Assembly: GCA_902363595.1 (NCBI GenBank)
Contig: CABJAP010000008.1
Span: 154,302 to 218,301, forward strand
DNA length: 64,000 nucleotides
From: Clostridia bacterium
GTDB lineage: Bacteria; Bacillota; Clostridia; Peptostreptococcales; Anaerovoracaceae
Direction: 5' to 3'
Shown here: positions 1-5,927 of the stretch, piece by piece
How the letters are laid out: each line of letters opens with the position of its first letter
How positions within the stretch are numbered: the stretch's first letter is position 1
Notes under the pieces: model-generated
The model's input: only the letters and a program-made list of their open reading frames with translations
What the model was told of the DNA's origin: nothing
Databases searched by the model: none
Program-made: the position numbers and the translations under genes

Positions 1-386
1 GGAATATTGACCGCATCGGCTACGGTATAGAAATGGTTGACCATTCCTGCTTTGTTGGTTTTGTTGTAATAAGGGGTGATGACCAGCAGGGCGTCAGCTC
101 CCATTTTTTCGTATTTGATGCTCTGTTCCATGGCGATCATCGTATTGTTGGATCCGCTGCCTACGATGATAGGAACTCTGCCTGCCGCAGTTTCAATGGA
201 GATCCTGGCGATCTCATCTTCTTCGGTTATGGTCAGAGCCGGTGTTTCCGCCGTAGTTCCCAGCACCAGAATGGCGTCGGTCTGCTCGGCTATATGCCAT
301 TCGACCAGCTCTCTGAGCTTGTCGTAATTGACGCTTCCGTCTTCGTTGAATGGTGTAATCAATGCCACCATTGAGCCTCTTATCAT
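1..386 (-). CDS. dapA: 4-hydroxy-tetrahydrodipicolinate synthase, partial (C-terminus off the left edge)
   Basis: Reading the minus strand from the ATG at 386 gives MIRGSMVALITPFNEDGSV, the typical DapA opening, followed by GTTAETPAL and VGSGSNNT motifs and an open frame to the window edge. DapA condenses pyruvate with aspartate semialdehyde, the first committed step of lysine and diaminopimelate synthesis in the cytoplasm. The GGAGG at about 396-400 sits a few bases before the ATG, and the dapF stop is one base away, so the two genes are translationally close and co-transcribed. About 128 residues of an expected ~290 are visible; the Schiff-base lysine lies outside the window. The family call rests on the N-terminal third but is clear. 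Confidence 0.93.
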   Translation of the reverse strand, partial: MIRGSMVALITPFNEDGSVNYDKLRELVEWHIAEQTDAILVLGTTAETPALTITEEDEIARISIETAAGRVPIIVGSGSNNTMIAMEQSIKYEKMGADALLVITPYYNKTNKAGMVNHFYTVADAVNI

Positions 387-387
387 T

Positions 388-1209
388 TTAAATTTCCTCC
401 TGAATATATGTACCTTCCGCAACCCTTACCGCAGGACCAGCCATCGTTACTTCGCCGTCCGGCAGCTGCTCGATGATCAAGCGGCCGTATGGCAGGCGGA
501 CCGTTACTTTGCTGCCGCATCTGCCCTGCCTGATACCCATGACCAGAGACGCGCAGGCTCCTGTGCCGCAGGCAAAGGTAAACCCTACACCCCGTTCAAA
601 GGTCTTGATGGCAAGTGTTTTGGAATCCATTCTCTTTACAAAATTTACGTTGGTTTTCTCGGTGAAAACGGGATGGTTTGAAAGCTGGCTTGCCGCTGAT
701 TCGGAAGGAAATTCCTCCACCCAGACCACCGTATGGACCGTGCCCATAAAACAGCTGCTGACCGTAAAGGTTCCTTCTGTGGTCTCCAGTTCCTGCGCAA
801 GAAAGGTCTCCGAACCGTCAAGAACGCCGAAATCGGCCGACCGAAAGCTGGGCTTTCCCATGCTGATCTTGACCAGGAAGGGGGAAGTTTCGATCCTGTT
901 TACGATCATTTCCCCCGCCAGTGTCTTGACCGGATAAACCGCTTCTGTCCGAATCCCGTTATCAAAGCAATATGCCGCAAAGCAGCGGATGCCGTTTCCG
1001 CACATGGGAGCGCGGCTTCCATCCATATTGTAAAAAACCATCTCCAGCTCCGGCTCTTCCCTGACGACAATCAGTCCGTCGGCTCCGATTCCGGTAGCGG
1101 CGCAGCACACGGCTTGCGCCAGCAGGCTGTAGTCCTTTCCCAGAACATCCTGTTCTTTTACAATGATAAAGTTGTTCCCGCATCCGTGATACTTGGCAAA
1201 TGGAATCAT
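388..1209 (-). CDS. dapF: Diaminopimelate epimerase
   Basis: A 273-residue protein starting MIPFAKYHGCGNNFIIV, the usual DapF N-terminus. DapF interconverts LL- and meso-diaminopimelate without a cofactor, using two cysteines as acid and base. Both are visible, in MCGNGIRCFA (about residues 69-78) and FACGTGACAS (about 213-222), so the enzyme should be active. Length is normal for the family. It lies 11 bp after lysC and one base before dapA in the lysine operon. Its product serves both lysine synthesis (through LysA, the first gene of the same operon) and peptidoglycan. Confidence 0.96.
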   Translation of the reverse strand: MIPFAKYHGCGNNFIIVKEQDVLGKDYSLLAQAVCCAATGIGADGLIVVREEPELEMVFYNMDGSRAPMCGNGIRCFAAYCFDNGIRTEAVYPVKTLAGEMIVNRIETSPFLVKISMGKPSFRSADFGVLDGSETFLAQELETTEGTFTVSSCFMGTVHTVVWVEEFPSESAASQLSNHPVFTEKTNVNFVKRMDSKTLAIKTFERGVGFTFACGTGACASLVMGIRQGRCGSKVTVRLPYGRLIIEQLPDGEVTMAGPAVRVAEGTYIQEEI

Positions 1210-1220
1210 TGCTTTTCTCC

Positions 1221-2429
1221 TTACAGATCAAATGCCTGCGCTAAGGCAAGGGCCGCTTTGATCTTCCACTCCATATCCACGGTTACGGAAATGGAGATTT
1301 CAGAAGTCGTTATATGATAGTATTTGATGTCATTGGCCGCCAGTACATTGAACACTTCGCTGGCCACGCCGGAATGAGTTGCCATTCCTACACCCACAAG
1401 AGAGATCATCGCCAGATCCTCTTCGCATTCAACGGTTACGCCGGCAAAGGCTTTGTCTGCATCGATATGCTTTTTCAGTTCTTTGCCCTGTGCTCTGGTG
1501 CAGCTGAAGGATACGGAGCAAGTATCCTTGCCCGTGCTCTGCTGGGAGATCATATCAACATTGATGTTCAGCTCTCCCAGAATCTTGAAGCATTCGGCAA
1601 CGGTTCTGCCGTCGTTCTTTACATTCTTCAGTGTGAAAATAGCGATATCTTCCTGGATGCTCATGCCTGTAACCGGCATATCTTCTACTAATAAATTATC
1701 GTTGTTCATGATGTATGTTCCTTTACTTTTATCCCTTTCCAATGACTTTCCTAAAAATAACTTAACGCCGTATTTTTTGGCCAGCTCCACGCTGCGAGTT
1801 TCCAGTTTATCCGCTCCCAGATTGGCCAGTTCCATCATTTCCTCGTAGGTGATGGCGGGCAGACGCTTTGCCTGTGGATAGACCTGTGGATCAACCGTAT
1901 AGAGGCAGTCTGTTGTGCTGTATACTTCGCACGGCCATTCCAGATGAGCCGCTATGGCTACGGCTGTGATGTCGGAGCCGCCTCTTCCAAGAGTGGTCAC
2001 GTCTCCGTCCTCACTGACGCCCTGGAAACCGGCTACTACCGCAACCTTTCCCTGGGCAATAATTTCTTCCACCTTTTCCGTATTGATCTCTTTGATCTTG
2101 GCGTTGGTGTGGTAATCGTTGGTAATGAATCCTGATTGGAACCCGGTCATGGACACCGCCGGTACTCCCAGATTGTTGAGAGCGATGGCTAAAAGCGCAA
2201 CGGACTGCTGCTCCCCGGTGGCAAGAAGGGCATCCAGCTCTCGCTTTGGAATCTCCTCGCCAACTTCCTGCGCCATCTTCATCAGACGGTCTGTGGTCCT
2301 TCCCATTGCGCTGGCAACGATAACCAGTCCGTCGCCTTCTTGTCTGGTCTCGGCCACATGTTTGGCTATGGCCTTTATTTTGTCAATGGTATCGACGCAC
2401 CTGCCATTGTATTTTTGTACTACATTCAT
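1221..2429 (-). CDS. lysC: Aspartate kinase with altered active-site motifs
   Basis: A 402-residue aspartokinase: amino-acid-kinase domain (about 1-235) followed by two ACT domains (about 260-400), the usual allosteric part. It phosphorylates aspartate at the start of the lysine/threonine pathway. TLGRGGSDITAVA and the LETRSVELAKKYG segment are standard. Two motifs are not. The N-terminal signature, normally K-[FY]-G-G-T-S-V, reads KYNGRCV (the lysine is kept), and the nucleotide-site motif, normally TDVDG[IV]Y, reads STTDCLY. The frame is intact, so these are substitutions, not a shifted start or frameshift. Its place between lysA and dapF behind a lysine riboswitch supports a lysine-pathway role. 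Family assignment is secure; catalytic competence is less so. Confidence 0.9.
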   Translation of the reverse strand: MNVVQKYNGRCVDTIDKIKAIAKHVAETRQEGDGLVIVASAMGRTTDRLMKMAQEVGEEIPKRELDALLATGEQQSVALLAIALNNLGVPAVSMTGFQSGFITNDYHTNAKIKEINTEKVEEIIAQGKVAVVAGFQGVSEDGDVTTLGRGGSDITAVAIAAHLEWPCEVYSTTDCLYTVDPQVYPQAKRLPAITYEEMMELANLGADKLETRSVELAKKYGVKLFLGKSLERDKSKGTYIMNNDNLLVEDMPVTGMSIQEDIAIFTLKNVKNDGRTVAECFKILGELNINVDMISQQSTGKDTCSVSFSCTRAQGKELKKHIDADKAFAGVTVECEEDLAMISLVGVGMATHSGVASEVFNVLAANDIKYYHITTSEISISVTVDMEWKIKAALALAQAFDL

Positions 2430-2487
2430 CTTTATTATCCTTTCTTATGTGATAAAAATCTCCACTGTTTTATGCTCTGGCAGAAGA

Positions 2488-3771
2488 CTAAAGGCTGAGC
2501 GGTTCATCCGCCTCCAGCCTGAGCTGGTCTTCATAGGACTCCCGCTTGAGCACTCTGCGGGCTTTGCCGTCTTTTACAAAGATTACTTCCGGCCGTCCTG
2601 CCCGGTTGTAATTGCTCGCCATCGAGTAGCCGTAGGCTCCGGTCGCGTACATCACCAGCAAATCTCCCTCACAGGCCGTATCAGGAAGTTTTGCTTCCTT
2701 GATGAGAATATCTCCTGACTCGCAGTTTTTCCCGGCGATACAGTAAGTTTTATTCTTAGCCTCTCCGAGACGATTTGCGATGTCACAGCTGTAATCCGCC
2801 TGGTAGAGCGCCGGTCTGATGTTGTCGCTCATGCCTCCGTCCACAAAGAGAAAGTGCTTGGTGTCGGTATCTTTACTGAATCCCACTTTATAAAGTGAGT
2901 ATCCCGCCTCCCCTACGATGGACCTTCCCGGTTCGATCAGGAGCTTTTCCAGCCTGACGCCTTTTTCATCCAAAAGCCTCTCGCAGGTACGGGCCAGAAT
3001 TTCCGCCATTTCCCCCAAGGGGATCGGTTTATCATCGGCAGTATATCTTATGCCGAATCCACCCCCTATACTAAGATGCTTTGTCGATATGTTGTAGCCG
3101 TCCCGCATTTCACGGATAAATCCCAGCATGATGGCCAGTGCCTCTTCAAACGCTGCCGCTTCTGTGATCTGGGAACCGATATGGCTGTGAAAACCTTTGA
3201 ACTGAACGTAGTCGCTGAGCATGGCGATGTTTACCAGTGCTTTGATCTCATTCTTCTTGGCGATGGATATTCCGAATTTGGAGTCGGACCCGGATGTTCG
3301 GATGTATTCGTGGGTATGTGCTTCGATGCCCGGATTGACTCTCAATAGAACCTGTATGGGTTTTTTCAACTCTTCCGCCAGCCGGGTCAGTTTTCGGCAT
3401 TCCATGTCGTTGTCCAGTACAATGGTGCCGCAGCCCAGCTCCAGGGCCATTCTCAGCTCTTCTTCCGACTTGTTGTTGCCGTGGAAATAGACCTTTTCCA
3501 TGGGCATGCCCGCCTGGTGAGCGCAGTACAGCTCGCCGCCGCTGACTACATCCAGCCCCGCGCCCGCCTGCCGCACCTTTTCAAAGATGGCTTTGCAGGA
3601 AAAGGCTTTGGCCGCGTAGACCACTTCCGTCTCAAACCTCTGGGATTGGAAATTCTCTGTCGCTGCTGCCAGCTGCTCTTCAATTTTTGCTTCATCGTAG
3701 ATCAGGAGCGGTGTTCCTGAAATTTCTGCCAGTCTTTTGCAGTCAATTCCTCCGATTTCTAATGTTGCCAT
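2488..3771 (-). CDS. lysA: Diaminopimelate decarboxylase
   Basis: A 427-residue PLP enzyme of fold type III, which decarboxylates meso-diaminopimelate to lysine, the last step of the pathway. The PLP lysine lies in VVYAAKAFSCKAI (about residues 50-62). HSHIGSQI, the glycine-rich SIGGGFGI loop, the EPGRSIVGEAG segment and the C-terminal CESGD and ATGAYGYSMASNYN motifs are all present. Length is normal. It is the first gene after the lysine riboswitch and terminator, so lysine should shut off the whole lysA-lysC-dapF-dapA transcript. The start is near the usual family N-terminus (MATLEIGGIDCKRLAE). Confidence 0.96.
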   Translation of the reverse strand: MATLEIGGIDCKRLAEISGTPLLIYDEAKIEEQLAAATENFQSQRFETEVVYAAKAFSCKAIFEKVRQAGAGLDVVSGGELYCAHQAGMPMEKVYFHGNNKSEEELRMALELGCGTIVLDNDMECRKLTRLAEELKKPIQVLLRVNPGIEAHTHEYIRTSGSDSKFGISIAKKNEIKALVNIAMLSDYVQFKGFHSHIGSQITEAAAFEEALAIMLGFIREMRDGYNISTKHLSIGGGFGIRYTADDKPIPLGEMAEILARTCERLLDEKGVRLEKLLIEPGRSIVGEAGYSLYKVGFSKDTDTKHFLFVDGGMSDNIRPALYQADYSCDIANRLGEAKNKTYCIAGKNCESGDILIKEAKLPDTACEGDLLVMYATGAYGYSMASNYNRAGRPEVIFVKDGKARRVLKRESYEDQLRLEADEPLSL

Positions 3772-3838
3772 GTTGTTTCTTCTCTTTTCCTTTAGTTTAT
3801 TTCTGTTGATATGATCCCGCAGTCCTTTGATCTATACG

Positions 3839-3869
3839 AAAAAAGGCCAGCGAGCAATCCCCGCTGACC
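3839..3869 (-). terminator. Intrinsic terminator of the lysine riboswitch
   Basis: On the minus strand GGTCAGCG (3869-3862) pairs with CGCTGGCC (3852-3845), 8 bp with one G-U, followed directly by six U (3844-3839). It lies between the aptamer and lysA, where the expression platform of a transcription-terminating lysine riboswitch would be. Confidence 0.85.
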
Positions 3870-3940
3870 ATAATTAACAGTATCTGATGGCGGTAAACGC
3901 CGCCTCCAAATGAAACTGAATCAATCAAATGTCACGAACG

Positions 3941-4107
3941 GATAGCTCAACTGTTTTGAATCGTGGTTCAAAACAGACAGTCACACAGCTGTTCGCTGTA
4001 TGCCCACCGAAGCGCCATGCCTGGAAACTTCGATTCGGCGAAGGTACCTCCAGATCAGGTCTGTGCCTGCCGGCTCTCTGATCCTTCTTTTGCTTCGCGC
4101 CTCTATC
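3941..4107 (-). promoter_or_regulatory. Lysine riboswitch (L box) aptamer
   Basis: The minus strand carries L-box landmarks: GATAGAGGCGCGAAG at the 5' end (4107 down), the conserved TTCGCCGAA block, a TGGGCATAC-like segment, then ACTGTC, closed by GAGCTATC (3948-3941), whose GCTATC end pairs with GATAG(A)G to form P1. The family binds lysine in a five-helix junction and usually terminates transcription of lysine genes. The terminator at 3839-3869 and lysA directly downstream fit. Recognition is by conserved blocks and context; no covariance search was run. Confidence 0.88.
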
Positions 4108-4118
4108 AACTTGTGCTT

Positions 4119-4147
4119 AGTGTACTAGAAATTCACTGATATTGCAA
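4119..4147 (-). promoter_or_regulatory. Probable sigma-A promoter of the lysine operon
   Basis: On the minus strand: TTGCAA (4147-4142), 17-base spacer, TACACT (4124-4119), about 11 bases before the riboswitch 5' helix. Element quality is moderate, but the position is what a riboswitch leader requires. Confidence 0.6.
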
Positions 4148-4332
4148 CCCTTTTTTGTGAATTTGTACAATTTTTTTTGAATTTCTGTGTCTGATCAATA
4201 AATTGTTCTGCTCCACGGCAGATTTTTGAGCTGACAGTTCTTGCTGGTCATCAGCATCTTTCCGCCGGTTTTTCTTTGACAAGAGCCAGCGCGGATAGTA
4301 TCATGGTTAAAAAAGAGAAAGGGACCAGATTT

Positions 4333-5457
4333 ATGGATTTTCAAAAGCTGCTTACTCTCCATAGAAGAGAGTTACATAAAATTCCCGAGCTGGGCCGCGA
4401 CTTGCCGAAAACAAAGGCTTATATCAAGTCTGTCCTGGATCAGCTGGATTGTCAGGTTGTTGAGGTGATGGAGTCGGGGCTTTATGCGTATTTTGATCGC
4501 GGGAAGGACACGACCACCGCCTTTCGGGCGGATATGGACGCGCTGCCGGTGACGGAAGTAAACCAGGCGGACTACACCTCTCTTCATGAGGGCAGGATGC
4601 ATGCCTGCGGCCATGACGGCCATATGGCGATGGTGCTGACGATGGCTCAATATGTTGATACACAAAAGGAGCTTCCTGCCAACGTTCTTTGTATTTTTCA
4701 GCCGGCTGAGGAAACGACGGGAGGCGCAAAGGAAATCTGCGAGACCGGAGTGTTGGAAACCTATCATGTGGACCGAATCTTTGGCGTTCATATGTGGCCG
4801 TTTCTTGAGGCAGGAAGAATCTGCAGCAAAGGGGGCCCAATGATGCCCCGTTCTTCGGAGATTACTATTGAGGTGTTCGGCCGTACCTCCCATGCCACGG
4901 CTCCGGAAAATGGAATCGACGCGCTCTTGATCGGCTGCCGCTACATCGAGGAGATTTACGCTCTCCATCAAAAAAGGTGCAAGGCCGACCCCACGCCGGA
5001 GGAGCGGACAATCGTTCAAATCTGCAAGATGGAAAGCGGAACTGCGCGCAATGTTATCTCCGGTTACAGCGCATTGCTGGGAACCATGCGGGCCTTCTCC
5101 GATGAGGATTTTGCCGGACTGGTGTCCATTTTGGAGGAAACGGCGCATGCGCTGTCGGAGAAGTATGATTGCCGCATCGAAGCGTTCCACAGTGAAGGCT
5201 ATCCGCCGGTATTCAACAACCGGGAGCTGTACCACCAGATCCTTCCTGCTGTAAAAGAGCATCTGTCCTATGAAGAAATGGAGCTTCCGGCTATGATCTC
5301 GGAAGATTACTCTTTTTACGGTCTGCGGGTTCCTTCGGTATTCTTTTTTCTGGGAACGGGAACCGGGATCGCTCTTCACAGCAATAATTTTGATTTCGAT
5401 GAGCAGGTATTGGTCCAGGGCTTGGAGCTGTATAAGACGCTGCTATTACATCAGTAA
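4333..5457 (+). CDS. M20D-family metal-dependent amidohydrolase (N-acyl amino acid / hippurate hydrolase type)
   Basis: A 374-residue zinc peptidase of the M20D group, which cleaves N-acyl groups from amino acids. The motifs are in order: DMDALPVTE, MHACGHDGHMAM, PAEETTGGA, a dimerisation-domain SHATAPENGIDAL, ESGTARNVI, and C-terminal SEDYSFYG. MDFQKLLTLHRRELHKIPELG matches the family start. An ATG at 4303 would add ten residues, but the AAAGGGA before 4333 and the usual N-terminus favour 4333. Beside a lysine operon, N-acetyl-diaminopimelate deacetylase is one possibility, but no acetyltransferase partner is visible and the gene points away from the operon. Substrate is not determinable from sequence. 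Confidence 0.88.
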   Translation: MDFQKLLTLHRRELHKIPELGRDLPKTKAYIKSVLDQLDCQVVEVMESGLYAYFDRGKDTTTAFRADMDALPVTEVNQADYTSLHEGRMHACGHDGHMAMVLTMAQYVDTQKELPANVLCIFQPAEETTGGAKEICETGVLETYHVDRIFGVHMWPFLEAGRICSKGGPMMPRSSEITIEVFGRTSHATAPENGIDALLIGCRYIEEIYALHQKRCKADPTPEERTIVQICKMESGTARNVISGYSALLGTMRAFSDEDFAGLVSILEETAHALSEKYDCRIEAFHSEGYPPVFNNRELYHQILPAVKEHLSYEEMELPAMISEDYSFYGLRVPSVFFFLGTGTGIALHSNNFDFDEQVLVQGLELYKTLLLHQ

Positions 5458-5795
5458 GCTGGATTGGGTGTCGAGAGGCAGCGGTAAAGGTTTGAGGCGG
5501 GCCGGGAGTTCGTGATGGACCGAGGATTCGTAGTAGGGCCGGCAGGATTATCAGAATCTGCCGCAAAATCCGGTAAACTTCTGCGAAAATCTGCATTTTT
5601 TAGCAAACTTGTGGGTTTGCGCAGCCTCATGTTGGGGGCCACACCAAAAAATCGAACTTGGCACCTAAAAGGCCCGATTGAAGCGGCGCAATCGTTGAAA
5701 ATGACGTAAATTCTAAAAATATTTTTCGTTTTTTTCCGTGCAATGACACTTGCGCTCGGATCCCGGCAGCGCCGGAATCCAGGCGCATAACGAAA
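5458..5795. other. Intergenic stretch without a recognised gene
   Basis: About 340 bases between the M20 stop and the terminator pair. It contains small inverted repeats, for example GCAAAC/GTTTGC around 5600-5620, and an AT-rich part near 5705-5735. Short open frames here have no ribosome binding site or recognisable product. I see no known RNA family. Confidence 0.5.
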
Positions 5796-5838
5796 GACCG
5801 GGCGGCCGCATAAAGCGACCGCCCGACCTTTTTTTATG
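5796..5838 (+). terminator. Strong intrinsic terminator
   Basis: GACCGGGCGGCCGC (5797-5810 region) pairs with GCGACCGCCCGACC across a short ATAAA loop with wobble pairs, followed by seven T on the plus strand. It should end plus-strand transcripts from the M20 gene. On the minus strand the same hairpin is followed by TCTTTCGTT and could help end the surface-protein transcript. Confidence 0.8.
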
Positions 5839-5840
5839 AC

Positions 5841-5870
5841 GCAGGAAATATCGTTAGTGATATTTCCTGC
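5841..5870. repeat. Perfect 12-bp inverted repeat next to the terminator
   Basis: GCAGGAAATATC and GATATTTCCTGC are perfect complements around a six-base loop. No U tract follows on either strand, so alone it is not a standard terminator. It lies just past the surface-protein stop, in tandem with the terminator hairpin at 5796-5838, and may protect that mRNA 3' end. Confidence 0.6.
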
Positions 5871-5927
5871 CTTTCAGCAATGTCTACTTTTTTAGAATCG
5901 GCAATGCCGACTTTGCTCTTCATATAT

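Noticed and set aside
4372..5379. 335-codon open frame antisense to the M20 amidohydrolase
   Set aside because: Highly basic, Arg/His-rich product typical of an antisense shadow; the sense strand has all M20 motifs.
5512..5709. 65-codon open frame downstream of the M20 gene
   Set aside because: No ribosome binding site, no recognisable sequence, and it lies just before a terminator; treated as intergenic.
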